A stretch of 64,000 bases of DNA, taken from the NCBI GenBank assembly GCA_944384195.1, contig CALWSK010000002.1:124001-188000 (forward strand), in the 5' to 3' direction. Below, piece by piece: positions 8,941 to 19,500 of the stretch. The notes beneath the pieces were generated by a model that was not told the origin of the DNA, did no database searches, and saw nothing but the letters and a program-made list of their open reading frames with translations. Position numbers and translations under genes: made by a program. Source of the DNA: an uncultured Clostridia bacterium (GTDB lineage: Bacteria; Bacillota; Clostridia; Lachnospirales; CAG-274). Numbering within the stretch: position 1 is the first letter of the stretch; every line of letters starts with the position of its first letter.

Positions 8941-9942
8941 ATGCAATTTTTAGATAAAATTAAAGATTTAGCAAAATCTGATAAAAAAACTATTGTTTTA
9001 CCAGAATCTTTAGAGATGAGAACTTTAGAAGCTACAGCAGAAATCTTAAAGGAAGGGATAGCTAATATTATATTAGTAGGTAATAAAGAAGAAATATTAG
9101 CTAAAGCCGGAAGTCTTGATATAGCTAATGCAACTATAATAGACCCTCAAAACTTTGATAAGCTTGATGTATTGGTAGATAAGTTTGTAGAGGTTAGAAA
9201 AGATAAAGGTGTAGATGAAGCTAAGGCTAGAGAAATTTTATTAAAAGAGCCTTTATATTTTGGGGTTTTATTAGTTAAATGCGATATGGCTGATGGTATG
9301 GTAGCAGGTGCTGTGAATTCTACTGCGAATGTTTTAAGACCATCATTACAAATAATTAAAACTGCTCCAGGAGTAAAAACTGTATCTGCATTTTTCTTAA
9401 TGATAGTACCAGATTGTGATTATGGAGATAATGGTGTATTTGTATTTGGTGATTGTGGATTATGTCAAAATCCAACTAGTGAAGAACTTGCAAATATTGC
9501 TAAAAGCTCTTCTTTATCATTTACAAACTTTACTGGAAAAGATGCTAAAGTTGCCTTATTATCTCATTCTACAAAAGGCAGCGCAAGCCATCCGGACGTT
9601 GATAAGGTAGTAAAAGCTTTAGAAATAGCTAAAGCAAATTATCCAGAGCTTGTCATAGATGGAGAGCTTCAATTAGACGCTGCTATTATTCCAGAAATAG
9701 CACAAACTAAAGCTCCAGATAGTCCATTAAAAGGTACTGCTAATGTTCTTATATTCCCAGATCTTGATGCTGGAAATATAGGTTATAAAATAGTACAAAG
9801 ACTTGCAAAAGCAGAAGCTTATGGTCCTATGACTCAAGGGCTTGCAAAACCAGTAAATGATTTATCAAGAGGTTGTAGCGCTAAAGATATAGTTGGTGTT
9901 GTTGCTTTAACAGCAGTACAATCTCAACAACAAAGCAAATAA
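8941..9942 (+). CDS. pta: phosphate acetyltransferase
   Basis: Pta interconverts acetyl-CoA plus phosphate and acetyl phosphate plus CoA. The 333-aa length fits the single-domain clostridial type without the N-terminal P-loop domain of E. coli Pta. Family segments include TIVLPESLEMRTLEA at the start, MADGMVAGAVNSTANVLRP in the middle and VLIFPDLDAGNIGYKIVQRL plus PMTQGLAKPVNDLSRGCS near the end. Ribosome site AAGGAGG. Only 14 bp separate it from ackA, so the two form the acetate/ATP-yielding operon. Confidence 0.96.
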   Translation: MQFLDKIKDLAKSDKKTIVLPESLEMRTLEATAEILKEGIANIILVGNKEEILAKAGSLDIANATIIDPQNFDKLDVLVDKFVEVRKDKGVDEAKAREILLKEPLYFGVLLVKCDMADGMVAGAVNSTANVLRPSLQIIKTAPGVKTVSAFFLMIVPDCDYGDNGVFVFGDCGLCQNPTSEELANIAKSSSLSFTNFTGKDAKVALLSHSTKGSASHPDVDKVVKALEIAKANYPELVIDGELQLDAAIIPEIAQTKAPDSPLKGTANVLIFPDLDAGNIGYKIVQRLAKAEAYGPMTQGLAKPVNDLSRGCSAKDIVGVVALTAVQSQQQSK

Positions 9943-9956
9943 GAGGAGGATAAAAA

Positions 9957-11144
9957 ATGAAAGTATTAGTTTTAAATTGTGGGAGTTCGTCTTTAAAATA
10001 TCAACTTATAGATATGTCTAATGAGAATGCATTAGCATCTGGTTTATGCGAAAGAATTGGTATAGATGGAAGACTTAAACATAAAGGTAAAGAGGAATAT
10101 AAAGCAGAACTTGAAATGAAAAATCATGAAGATGCTATTAAAATAGTTATAGATGCTTTATTAGATGAAAAACATGGCGTTATATCAGATGTAAAAGAAA
10201 TAAATGCTGTAGGTCATCGTGTAGTACATGGTGGAGAGCATTTTGCAAGCTCTGTTATTATAAACGAAGAAGTAATAAAAGCTATAGAAGAATGTATAGA
10301 ACTTGCTCCTCTTCATAACCCAGCAAATCTTATGGGTATTAGAGCTTGTGAAAGTCTTATGCCAAATGTGCCTCAAGTTGCTGTTTTTGATACTGCTTTC
10401 CATCAAACTATGCCAGAGAAAGCTTATCTTTATGGTATCCCATATGAGCTTTATGAAAAATATAAAATTCGTAGATATGGTTTCCACGGAACTAGCCATA
10501 AATATGTTTCTCAAAGAGCAGCAGATGTATTAGGAAAAGATATTAAAGATCTTAAAATCATTACTTGCCATTTAGGAAATGGAGGTAGCGTTGCTGCTAT
10601 ATCTGGTGGAAAATGTCAAGATACTAGTATGGGCTTTACTCCTTTAGAAGGACTTATTATGGGGACTAGATGTGGTGATATAGATCCAGCTATTGTACCA
10701 TTTATTATGGAAAAAGAAGGACTTGATACAAAAGAAGTTGATACTTTAATGAATAAAAAATCTGGTGTACTTGGTTTATCTGGGGTATCTAGCGATTTTA
10801 GAGATATAGAAGAAGCTGTAGAAAAAGGAAACAAAAGAGCTAAAATAGCTTTAGATGCTTTCCATTACAAAGTTGCTAAATATATTGGTGAATATGCATG
10901 TGCTTTAAATGGTGTAGATGCTATAGTATTTACTGCTGGACTTGGTGAAAATGGTAAAGAAAGTAGACAAGAAATTTGCAACTATTTAACTTGGCTTGGA
11001 ATAGAAATAGATGAACAAAACAATTCTACAAGAGGAAAAGAAATAATTATATCTAAAGATAACTCAAGAATTAAAGTTTTAGTTATACCTACTAATGAAG
11101 AGCTTGTTATAGCTAGAGATACAAAAGAACTTCTTGACAAATAA
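9957..11144 (+). CDS. ackA: acetate kinase
   Basis: AckA makes ATP and acetate from acetyl phosphate, the last step of acetate fermentation. At 395 aa it is full length. ASKHA-fold motifs are complete: [11 protein letters not shown] (Asn7), GHRVVHGG, the catalytic Asp in [49 protein letters not shown] and FTAGLGEN. Ribosome site GAGGAGG; operon with pta. Confidence 0.97.
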   Translation: MKVLVLNCGSSSLKYQLIDMSNENALASGLCERIGIDGRLKHKGKEEYKAELEMKNHEDAIKIVIDALLDEKHGVISDVKEINAVGHRVVHGGEHFASSVIINEEVIKAIEECIELAPLHNPANLMGIRACESLMPNVPQVAVFDTAFHQTMPEKAYLYGIPYELYEKYKIRRYGFHGTSHKYVSQRAADVLGKDIKDLKIITCHLGNGGSVAAISGGKCQDTSMGFTPLEGLIMGTRCGDIDPAIVPFIMEKEGLDTKEVDTLMNKKSGVLGLSGVSSDFRDIEEAVEKGNKRAKIALDAFHYKVAKYIGEYACALNGVDAIVFTAGLGENGKESRQEICNYLTWLGIEIDEQNNSTRGKEIIISKDNSRIKVLVIPTNEELVIARDTKELLDK

Positions 11145-11204
11145 TATATAAACATTTATAATTTAAAATGTGTTTTATTGTTCGTATGGAACAGGAGTGT
11201 TTTT

Positions 11205-11699
11205 ATGAATATTAATGTTGATAGCCTTAATAATGGCTTTAGCAGACAAGTTGAATTTGAAACTTGTATAACTCTTCCTGAGTCTGATAGCTATGATGAG
11301 CAAGTTTTAGTTAGTTGTAATGGAACTATAACAAATTCTCACGGCAAATATACTTTTGATGGGCAAGTTGCTGCAAAAGTTGTATTTTATTGTAGTTCTT
11401 GTCTTGAAAAGTTTGAAGAAGAACTATCTTTTCCTATGATAGAAGTTTTCTCAAAAGAAACTTTGGAAGATGATGAAATGTGGGCTTTTTCTGGGAAAAA
11501 CAATATTAGTCTAGAAGAACCTATAAAAACTAATATATTGCTTAATTTACCTATGAAGGCGATTTGTTCCAAGAACTGTAAAGGCCTATGTCATATTTGT
11601 GGCCACAACCTTAATCTTAGCGATTGTGGTTGCGAGAGGGATTATATAGACCCTAGATTTGAAAAATTTTTGCATCTTTTTAATAACAAGGAGGTATAA
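11205..11699 (+). CDS. DUF177 (YceD-like) protein
   Basis: The 164-aa protein belongs to DUF177, which is almost always encoded just before rpmF and is linked to ribosome/23S rRNA metabolism. Two CxxC-like cysteine pairs are visible: YCSSCLEKFEEEL in the middle, and CSKNCKGLCHICGHNLNLSDCGC near the C-terminus, a likely zinc site. I chose the ATG at 11205, preceded by CAGGAG, over the upstream GTG-like start. It is 2 bp from rpmF. Molecular function is not settled for the family. Confidence 0.88.
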   Translation: MNINVDSLNNGFSRQVEFETCITLPESDSYDEQVLVSCNGTITNSHGKYTFDGQVAAKVVFYCSSCLEKFEEELSFPMIEVFSKETLEDDEMWAFSGKNNISLEEPIKTNILLNLPMKAICSKNCKGLCHICGHNLNLSDCGCERDYIDPRFEKFLHLFNNKEV

Positions 11700-11701
11700 C
11701 T

Positions 11702-11881
11702 ATGTCTATTTGCCCTAAAGGGAAAATGTCTAAATCTAAAAGAAATAAAAGAAGAGCTCAAAGCTGGAGAATATCTAGCCCTACATTAGTAAAATGTGAT
11801 AAATGTGGCGAGCTTATGTTACGTCATAGAGTTTGTAAAGCTTGTGGTTCTTACAATAAAAGAACAGTTGTAGAAGCTTAA
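11702..11881 (+). CDS. rpmF: 50S ribosomal protein L32
   Basis: The 59-aa protein reads MSICPKGKMSKSKRNKRRAQ at the start and has the zinc-binding pairs CDKCG (about residues 33-37) and CKACG (about 46-50), so it is the C+ (zinc) form of L32. It starts 2 bp after the DUF177 gene with an AAGGAGG site. The DUF177-rpmF-plsX-acpP-rnc order is a widespread bacterial arrangement. Confidence 0.96.
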   Translation: MSICPKGKMSKSKRNKRRAQSWRISSPTLVKCDKCGELMLRHRVCKACGSYNKRTVVEA

Positions 11882-11885
11882 TTTT

Positions 11886-11917
11886 TAAAAAGTCTGCTTT
11901 TTAGTAGACTTTTTTTA
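11886..11917 (+). terminator. intrinsic terminator after rpmF
   Basis: AAAAAGTCTGC pairs with GTAGACTTTTT around a short T loop, followed by a run of T. Read-through into plsX, 25 bp further on, is possible. Confidence 0.75.
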
Positions 11918-11941
11918 ACATAATTTAGAGATGGTGAAAAT

Positions 11942-12946
11942 ATGAAAGAATGTATAATAGCTGTAGATGCTATGGGAGGAGATAATGCTCCATATGATAT
12001 AGTAAAAGGGAGTATTAATGCTATAAATAAAAATAATAATATAAAGATTGTTTTAGTAGGAAAAGAAGATACTATAAATGATGAGCTTAAAAAATATAAA
12101 TATAATCAAGAGCAAATTATTATAGAAAATGCAACCGAAATTATACAAACAACAGAAAGTCCTACTATTGCTATAAGAGAAAAGAAAGATTCTTCTATAG
12201 TAAAGGGACTTAAGCTTCTTAAAGATGGAAAAGCAGATGCTTTTGTATCAGCAGGAAGCACCGGAGCTTTACTTACAGGAGCTACTGTAATAATAAAGCG
12301 AATAAAAGGGATAGAACGTCCAGCTCTTGCTACTCTTATACCAAATGCTAAGGATAAATATACATTTTTGATAGATGCTGGTGCTAATATGGACTGTAAG
12401 CCATCTTATTTGCCTAATTTTGCTAAGATGGGACAAATATATATGCAAGATGTAATGAATGTAGAAAATCCTAAGGTAGCTATTGTTAATGTAGGAGAGG
12501 AAAAAGAAAAAGGTGATAGTTTCACAAAAGAAGCCTACAATTTATTAGAACAGACTAAAGGTATAAATTTTGTAGGTAACATAGAGGGAAGAGAAATTCC
12601 AGAAGGACAGGCAGATGTTGTTGTATGTGATGGTTTTATAGGTAATGTAATATTAAAACTTTGTGAAGGAATAGTTAAAAGTTTTAGTAATATTATAAAA
12701 AGAGAAATAAAATCTAAATTTTTATATTCTATAGGAGGACTTTTTGCCAAGGGTGCATTTAAAAATATTAAGAAAAAATATGATTATAGAGAAGTTGGTG
12801 GAGCACCATTTTTAGGGCTTAAATCTCTTGTAGTAAAAGCGCACGGAAGTTCCGATGATAGAGCTATAGAAAATGCTATAAATCAATGTTATAAGTTTAT
12901 AGATGCTGATATAGTAGAAAAAATAGAAAAGGCTATTTCTGAATAA
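11942..12946 (+). CDS. plsX: phosphate acyltransferase PlsX
   Basis: PlsX converts acyl-ACP to acyl phosphate, the donor for PlsY in phospholipid synthesis. The 334-aa protein shows the family start IIAVDAMGGDNAP, then AFVSAGSTGALL, ALATLIPN, FLIDAGANMDCKP and VCDGFIGNVILKL. Its upstream region has only a weak ribosome site (GAGATGG). FabH and the FapR regulator, often adjacent in other Firmicutes, are absent here; acpP follows instead. Confidence 0.95.
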   Translation: MKECIIAVDAMGGDNAPYDIVKGSINAINKNNNIKIVLVGKEDTINDELKKYKYNQEQIIIENATEIIQTTESPTIAIREKKDSSIVKGLKLLKDGKADAFVSAGSTGALLTGATVIIKRIKGIERPALATLIPNAKDKYTFLIDAGANMDCKPSYLPNFAKMGQIYMQDVMNVENPKVAIVNVGEEKEKGDSFTKEAYNLLEQTKGINFVGNIEGREIPEGQADVVVCDGFIGNVILKLCEGIVKSFSNIIKREIKSKFLYSIGGLFAKGAFKNIKKKYDYREVGGAPFLGLKSLVVKAHGSSDDRAIENAINQCYKFIDADIVEKIEKAISE

Positions 12947-13036
12947 AAATTTAAAAAATTTTTAAAAAAATACTTGTAAAAGTTAACATTATTTAGTATA
13001 TTTAATATGTATAAAAAAGTTATAAGGAGGCCTATT

Positions 13037-13264
13037 ATGGTATTCGAAAAAGTAAGAGAAATTATTGCAGAACAAATGAGTATATCTGAAGATGAAATCA
13101 CTTTAGAAACAACTTTCACAGATGATTTAGGAGCAGACTCTTTAGACTTATTCCAAATTATATCTGATTTAGAAGATAGCTTTGGTATAGAATTCCAAAG
13201 TGAAGATGCTGAAAAAATTAAAACAGTTGGAGATGCTGTTAATTATATTGAAGCTGCAAAATAG
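13037..13264 (+). CDS. acpP: acyl carrier protein
   Basis: The 75-aa acidic protein carries growing fatty acids on phosphopantetheine. The attachment serine lies in the [12 protein letters not shown] motif. The likely start is the ATG at 13037 after a perfect AAGGAGG site; an in-frame upstream start at 13007 would add ten basic residues foreign to the family. Confidence 0.96.
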   Translation: MVFEKVREIIAEQMSISEDEITLETTFTDDLGADSLDLFQIISDLEDSFGIEFQSEDAEKIKTVGDAVNYIEAAK

Positions 13265-13274
13265 TTTTATTTAT

Positions 13275-13304
13275 AGTGAGCTTATTTTATAGGCTCACTT
13301 TTAA
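13275..13304 (+). terminator. hairpin terminator after acpP
   Basis: AGTGAGC pairs with GCTCACT and is followed by TTTT. The remaining gap to rnc (about 105 bp) is A+T-rich without further signal I can support. Confidence 0.65.
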
Positions 13305-13409
13305 AATATTAATATAATTATTTTGAATATATAATAAATTTTTGTTAAAAATAATTTATAATTATGTTTTATTTTTAACAAGAACTTATTATATACTTTA
13401 GGAGGATAA

Positions 13410-14087
13410 ATGGAAAATAATATAGGATACAAATTTATAGACAAAAATTTACTTAAAGTTGCTTTAACGCATACTTCTTATAGCCATGAGAAAAAAGGGA
13501 CGGTTGAGAATAACGAAAGATTAGAATTTTTAGGTGATGCGGTATTGGAGCTTGTTATTAGTAGTCATATATTTAAAAAGTTTAATGATTTATCAGAAGG
13601 GGAACTAACTAAGCTTAGAGCTAGTATAGTTTGTGAAGCATCTTTAGCAAGAAAGGCTAGAGATATAAAAATAGGAGAGAATATAAGACTTGGAAAAGGA
13701 GAAGAGCTAACAGGAGGTAGAGATAGAGATTCTATACTTGCTGATGCATTTGAAGCTATAATAGGAGCTATATATATTGATTCTAATAATATAAAATATG
13801 TTGAAGATTTTATATTATCTAATATGGAAGATATAATAAAAGAAAAAAGAGAAACATTTGAAATGAATGACTGTAAGACTTATCTTCAGGAACTTATACA
13901 AAAATATAGCACAGAGCCTATAAAATATAATATAATACAAGAAGAAGGACCAGCTCATAATAAGGTATTTACTGTTATGGCAATTCATAATGGTAAAGAA
14001 CTTGGTATAGGTAGAGGAAAGAGCAAAAAAGATGCAGAGCAACAAGCAGCTTTTGAGGCTATAAAAGGTATAAGAGAAGTTAAATAA
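13410..14087 (+). CDS. rnc: ribonuclease III
   Basis: RNase III cuts double-stranded RNA, including rRNA precursors. The 225-aa protein has the signature NERLEFLGDAVLELVIS, with catalytic acidic residues, and DSILADAFEAIIGAIYID for the second metal-site set. A double-stranded RNA-binding domain follows from about residue 150 (CKTYLQELIQKY to KDAEQQAAFEAI). Ribosome site GGAGG lies very close to the ATG. Confidence 0.96.
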   Translation: MENNIGYKFIDKNLLKVALTHTSYSHEKKGTVENNERLEFLGDAVLELVISSHIFKKFNDLSEGELTKLRASIVCEASLARKARDIKIGENIRLGKGEELTGGRDRDSILADAFEAIIGAIYIDSNNIKYVEDFILSNMEDIIKEKRETFEMNDCKTYLQELIQKYSTEPIKYNIIQEEGPAHNKVFTVMAIHNGKELGIGRGKSKKDAEQQAAFEAIKGIREVK

Positions 14088-14090
14088 ATA

Positions 14091-14124
14091 AAAAAGGCTG
14101 TAGATAAATCTACTAGCCTTTTTT
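14091..14124. terminator. bidirectional terminator between rnc and the FNT channel
   Basis: AAAAAGGCT-TAGAT pairs with ATCTA-AGCCTTTTT. A and T runs on both sides suit the two convergent genes. Confidence 0.85.
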
Positions 14125-14890
14125 ATTTATTTTTTTCTTTAGCTATAATAAGATAAGGGAGAGCTAAGAATATAGAACCACCTAAAATATTACCTATAGT
14201 GGCTAAAGAAATATTATATAAAAGGTCTGTTATAACAATATCAGAGCCAGGGCTTATAAGACCTATTGTAAGAAGACTCATATTAGCAACACTATGTTCA
14301 AAGCCAGTAGTTATAAATGCTAAAATGCACCAGAAAATCATAATAAGTTTTCCACTTTCTGATTTACATCTATAACCACACCAAGTAGCACAACAAACTA
14401 AAATATTACACATTATACCTCTTATTAAGATTTGTATAGGTTGTAAGTCTATTTTAGAATGAGCAGCTGATATAAAATATTCTGGAATAGCTCCGGAATT
14501 TAAATATCCTCCAAGGTAGAAGAATAAAACAATTAATAAAGAACCAGCTAAATTTCCAAGGTAGCATATAACCCAAAGTTTTAGTGCATTTGCTATAGTA
14601 ATTTTTTTATTAGATACTCCTACAGTCATAACAAAAACATTTCCAGTAAAAAGTTCACCACCACAAAATGCAACAAGGCTAAGAGCTACTCCAAAGCAAA
14701 AGCCTATTATTAGTTTATAGCCATCATAGTTATGAATAGCAGCACCAACAGAAAAGGCAAAGCAAACGCCAAGAGCAACAAAAAGCCCAGCAAGCATAGA
14801 AGCTAAAAAATATCCTAAAAAGTTGTTATTAAGAAGACTAACTTTTTTATAGGCAGATTTTGAAGCCTCTTGAATTTCTTCATTAAACAT
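14123..14890 (-). CDS. formate/nitrite transporter (FNT) family channel
   Basis: This 255-aa inner-membrane protein has about six hydrophobic helices and FNT signatures: AGLFVALGVCFAFSVGA in helix 1, FCGGELFTGNVFVMTVG around the selectivity loop and the GFEHSVANM motif with the central His. FNT pentamers pass formate, nitrite or hydrosulfide; in a fermenter, formate export is the likeliest role. It has a short AAAGGAAA site and no partner such as pyruvate formate-lyase in the window, so substrate is inferred. Confidence 0.92.
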   Translation of the reverse strand: MFNEEIQEASKSAYKKVSLLNNNFLGYFLASMLAGLFVALGVCFAFSVGAAIHNYDGYKLIIGFCFGVALSLVAFCGGELFTGNVFVMTVGVSNKKITIANALKLWVICYLGNLAGSLLIVLFFYLGGYLNSGAIPEYFISAAHSKIDLQPIQILIRGIMCNILVCCATWCGYRCKSESGKLIMIFWCILAFITTGFEHSVANMSLLTIGLISPGSDIVITDLLYNISLATIGNILGGSIFLALPYLIIAKEKNK

Positions 14891-15023
14891 ATTTAATTTC
14901 CTTTCTATAAATATTAAATCTTGTGTATTATATCATAAAGTGTATTTGTTTTCAATTTTTTTCTACAATTTAATATAATATACTTAAAATAATATTTAGG
15001 ATATTTTAAATATATTTTAAACG

Positions 15024-15830
15024 CTATATAATATTTAATACTTGCCCATCAACCTTAGATAATATACATTCTATATTAAGATTTAATCTTGTAGAACATC
15101 TATTAAGATAATCTTGTATGATAGGAAGAATAATAACTTCGCTTGCATAGTGTGTGGCATCTATTAGATTTAATCCTAAATCTTTTGCTAATTGAGCATT
15201 ATGATATTTTATATCTCCAGTGATATAAACATCACAGCCTTTAGATACTGCTTTTTGTATAAAGTTTGGTTCTGCCCCAGAACCAGTACATATAGCTATT
15301 TTTTTTATTTTATCTTCTAAATTACCACATACAACAAGATTATTAAGTCCTACTATATTTTTTACATTTTGAGTAAGTTCTTTAAGACTTATTTCTTTTT
15401 CTAAAATACCAATTCTTCCAAGTCCTTCTTTGCAAAGCTCATTATCAAAAAGATTTTCTATTTTTTCAAGATTTAAAAGTTTTGCAAAAGTATCATTTGT
15501 ACCATTTTTAGCTATATCTAAATTTGTATGTGATGAATATACACAAATATCATTTTTTATTAATTTTATTATTCTGTTACCATTTATATCAGAAGCTCTT
15601 ATATTTTTTATAGGTTTAAATATAAAAGGGTGGTGAGTTATTATCATATTACAATTTTGTTCTATTGCTTCATTTATAACTTCATCATTTATATCAAGAG
15701 CTACTAGTATTTTTTCTATTACCTTGTTTTCATCTCCTACTATAAGTCCTACATTATCCCAAGATTCTGCTATGTTAGAGTTTGCATACTCTTCCATAAG
15801 ATTTATAATTTCCATACATTTTACAGACAT
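15024..15830 (-). CDS. Nif3-like dinuclear metal centre hexameric protein (YqfO family)
   Basis: The 268-aa protein belongs to the NIF3/DUF34 family, sometimes labelled GTP cyclohydrolase I type 2. Metal-ligand motifs are visible: MIITHHPFIF (two His), SSHTNLDIAKNGTND, ITGDIKYHNAQ and the C-terminal DATHYASE. It overlaps trmK by 10 bp, the typical YqfN-YqfO pair of Firmicutes. Biochemical role is unsettled. Confidence 0.92.
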   Translation of the reverse strand: MSVKCMEIINLMEEYANSNIAESWDNVGLIVGDENKVIEKILVALDINDEVINEAIEQNCNMIITHHPFIFKPIKNIRASDINGNRIIKLIKNDICVYSSHTNLDIAKNGTNDTFAKLLNLEKIENLFDNELCKEGLGRIGILEKEISLKELTQNVKNIVGLNNLVVCGNLEDKIKKIAICTGSGAEPNFIQKAVSKGCDVYITGDIKYHNAQLAKDLGLNLIDATHYASEVIILPIIQDYLNRCSTRLNLNIECILSKVDGQVLNII

Positions 15831-16504
15831 TTTAATACCTCCTTAAATAATTCTATATCTTTATATAATTTTAAATTAGTTTTATCACCTTTTTTATCAT
15901 CAATATTTTTAAGGACATTTTCCATTTTATATAAGTTTTCTTCTAAATATTCCTTTAAAATAGGACTTTTTTCGTTTATTTCAAATTTTCCAAAGGTATA
16001 ATCTAATTCTGTATAGTTATTTTCTTCTTTTCCTAATTCTGATACAATTATATTATAATATTTTCCTTCATCTTTTAATATTTCATCTTTAATTATTTTA
16101 AAGCCTTCTTTATGTAAATATTTTCTTACTTTATCTATATCTTTTTGTGGTTGCAAAATTAGAGTTGAATTTTTACAAATATCTATTTTATTAGAAACTA
16201 TATCTATCATAAGCATTCCGCCCATACCGGCTATTATTATTGTATCTATTTTATCTTCTATTGATATTTTATCTAGTCCATTGCTAAGCCTTGTTTCTAT
16301 CTTATCACTAAGATTATATTTTTTTATATTATCTATAGCTTTTTGTAAGGAGCCTTTTGATATATCACAAGCAATAGCTTTTTTTAGTATATTTCTTTGT
16401 GATAGATAAATAGGTATATAGGCATGGTCTGTTCCTATATCTGCTAGAGATGAATTTGTTTTTACTTTATTTGCTATTTGTTGTAATCTATATGATAAAT
16501 CCAT
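15821..16504 (-). CDS. trmK: tRNA (adenine(22)-N1)-methyltransferase TrmK
   Basis: TrmK methylates N1 of A22 in the tRNA D-loop. The 227-aa Rossmann-fold protein starts with LSYRLQQIANKV and shows the SAM motif LADIGTDHAYIPIYL, ACDISKGSLQKA, and IIIAGMGGMLMIDI. The C-terminal part is Lys/Glu-rich and helical. It is followed by the overlapping nif3-like gene and lies downstream of a hairpin after gltB. Confidence 0.93.
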   Translation of the reverse strand: MDLSYRLQQIANKVKTNSSLADIGTDHAYIPIYLSQRNILKKAIACDISKGSLQKAIDNIKKYNLSDKIETRLSNGLDKISIEDKIDTIIIAGMGGMLMIDIVSNKIDICKNSTLILQPQKDIDKVRKYLHKEGFKIIKDEILKDEGKYYNIIVSELGKEENNYTELDYTFGKFEINEKSPILKEYLEENLYKMENVLKNIDDKKGDKTNLKLYKDIELFKEVLKCL

Positions 16505-16532
16505 TTTAATATTTTCCTTTATTTTATTTATA

Positions 16533-16553
16533 AAGGGGGCATATAGCCCCCTT
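16533..16553 (-). terminator. GC-rich hairpin between gltB and trmK
   Basis: AAGGGGGC and GCCCCCTT pair perfectly with a 5-nt loop, followed on the minus strand by TTTAT. It is the most G+C-rich stem in the region and probably ends the long gltB transcript. Confidence 0.75.
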
Positions 16554-16555
16554 GA

Positions 16556-19500
16556 TTATTTTAAACTATTTTCAAAAGCTATCATCATAGCTTCTTCTTC
16601 TGAATATCCTTTGATTTTTGCATTTTCTATATCAGTTATAACTGCTTTATAAGCTTTAGGAATAACTTTTACAAAGTGTGTAAGTTCTTCTTCTAAATTT
16701 TCTAAGATTAACTTAGCTTTTTCACTATTTGTATATTTATAATGATTTTCTATAATAGTTTTTAAGTCTTGGTTATCTTCGTTTGTAAGCTCTTCTAATA
16801 ATATAAGCTCCATATTACATTTATCGGCAAAAGTGTTATCTTTATCGTATACATAAGAAATTCCGCCACTCATACCAGCTCCAAAGTTTCTTCCTACATT
16901 TCCAAGAATAACAACTTTACCGCCTGTCATATATTCAAGTCCGTGTTCTCCTATGCCTTCTACTACGGCAGTAGCACCACTATTTCTTACGCAAAATCTT
17001 TCGCCGGCGAGTCCGTTTATATAAACTTCTCCAGAGATAGCTCCAAATAGACAAACATTTCCTACTATTACATTTTCATCTGCTTTAAGGTTAGATTTTT
17101 CACTAGGTTTAACTATGATTTTTCCGCCACTAAGTCCTTTTCCTACATAGTCATTACAATCGCCAGATATTGTCATAGTAACCCCGTTTATAAGAAATGC
17201 TCCAAAGCTTTGTCCAGCAGAGCCTTCAAAGTTTAGATTTATTGTATCTTCTTTAAGGCCTTCTTCGCCTTTAGCTCTTGTTATTTTACTAGATAATAAA
17301 GTTCCACAAACTCTATTTAAGTTTGTAATAGAGAATTTACCATCTATTTTTTCATTATCTTTTATAGCATTTTCACAAAGAGGTGCAAGTGTTGTATAGT
17401 CTAGACTTTTTTCTATATTATGATTTTGAGAAATAGAGAAAGCTCTTTCATTAGGAGCTAAAACTCCTTTAGGTTGATATAAAATGCTAGATAAATCAAC
17501 TGTACGTGCTTTATATCCGTCTACCTTTTTAGGCTTTAATTTTTCAACGTGCCCTACCATTTCATCTATAGTTCTAAATCCTAGCATAGCCATTTGTTCT
17601 CTTAAATCCATAGCTACAAAACGCATAAAGTTTTCAACGTGTTCTGGTTTTCCTTTAAATCTTTCTCTAAGCTTTGGATTTTGTGTAGCTACACCTACAG
17701 AACAAGTATCCATATGACAAACTCTAAGCATAGCGCAACCTATAGCTATAAGAGGGGCAGTAGAAAATCCGAATTCTTCTGCACCTAAAAGGCAAGATAC
17801 TAATACATCTCTACCTGTTAGCATTTTTCCATCTGCTTCTAATACAACTTTATTTCTAAGATTATTTAATATAAGAGCTTGATGTGTTTCGCTAAGTCCA
17901 AGTTCCCAAGGAAGCCCAGCGTGTCTTATACTAGTTCTTGGAGCAGCGCCTGTTCCACCATCAAATCCACTTATTAATATAACATCTGCAAGGCTTTTAG
18001 CTACACCAACTGCTATAGTTCCAACACCTGCTTCACTAACAAGTTTTACACTAATTCTTGCATCTTTATTAGCATTTTTTAAATCGTGGATAAGTTGTGC
18101 TAAGTCTTCTATAGAGTATATATCGTGGTGTGGAGGAGGGGATATTAAATCTACTCCTGTTGTAGAATTTCTAGCTTTTGCTATCCAAGGATAAACCTTT
18201 TTACCTGGAAGGTGTCCACCTTCACCTGGCTTAGCTCCTTGAGCTACTTTTATTTGTATTTCATTTGCATTATTTAAGTAGTTTATAGAAACCCCAAAAC
18301 GTCCTGAAGCTACTTGTTTTATAGCAGAACATTTAGAATCTCCATTTTCCATAGGAATAAATCTACTAGGAATTTCTCCACCTTCTCCGCTATTAGATTT
18401 ACCACCTAGACGGTTCATAGCTATAGCAAGGCATTCGTGTGCTTCTTGACTAAGAGATCCATAGCTCATAGCACCTGTTTTAAATCTTTTTACTATACTA
18501 TCTACACTTTCTACTTCGTCTATATTTATAGGTTTTTCATTAAAGCGTATATCTAACATACTTCTTATAGTACAAAGTCCATCATTGTGGCTATCCATAA
18601 GACGTGCGTATTCTTTATATGTTTCATAACTGCCTTCTCGAACTGCTTTTTGCAATAAAGTTACAGTTTTTGGATTAAACATATGGTATTCTCCGCCGTT
18701 TCTCCATTTATGCTCTCCGGCATATTTTAAATCTTCTTCTCTTAGAGCATCTTCAAAACGCATAAGAGTTTCTTGTTCTATTTCTTTTAAATCTAGCCCA
18801 CCTATTCTTGTAGTTGTATTTGTAAAAAATTTATCTACTACATTTTGACAAATACCAAGGGCTTCAAATATTTGTGCTCCTTGATAGCTTTGTAAAGTTG
18901 ATATACCCATTTTAGACATAACTTTTATTATGCCTTTTGTAACTGCTTTAATATAATCTTCTTGAGCATTTTCCCTTTCTTTAAAATTAGCTCTTATAGT
19001 TTCTAAAGCTAAATAAGGATTTATAGCATTAGCTCCATAACCTATAAGAAGGGCGAAGTGATGTACTTCTCTAGGTTCCGCAGATTCTATAATAAGACTT
19101 GTTTTTGTTCTATTACCTTGTCTTATTAGATATTGATGTACTCCAGAAGATATTAATAACATAGGAAGTGCTATAGAATCTTTTGTCATATTTCTATCTG
19201 ATAATATAATGATGCTAGAGCCTTCTTCTATTGCTTTATCTATATTTGAGAATACTTCATCTATAGCTTGTTCCATAGATTTTTCAGCTTTTTTATATAT
19301 AGTAGATATAGTGCTAACTTTAAAATCTTTATTTTCCATATATCTAATTTTTTTAATCTCACTATCTAATAGGATAGGGGTATTTAATTTTATTCTTTTA
19401 CAGTTTTCTCTATCTGCTTTAAGAAGATTTCCTTCTTTTCCAAGATAGGATATAGTACTAGTAACTATTTTTTCTCTAAGAGCATCTATAGGTGGATTTG

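Noticed and set aside
10185..10514. Antisense frame in ackA
   Set aside because: ackA is complete and highly conserved here; the antisense frame has no start signal.
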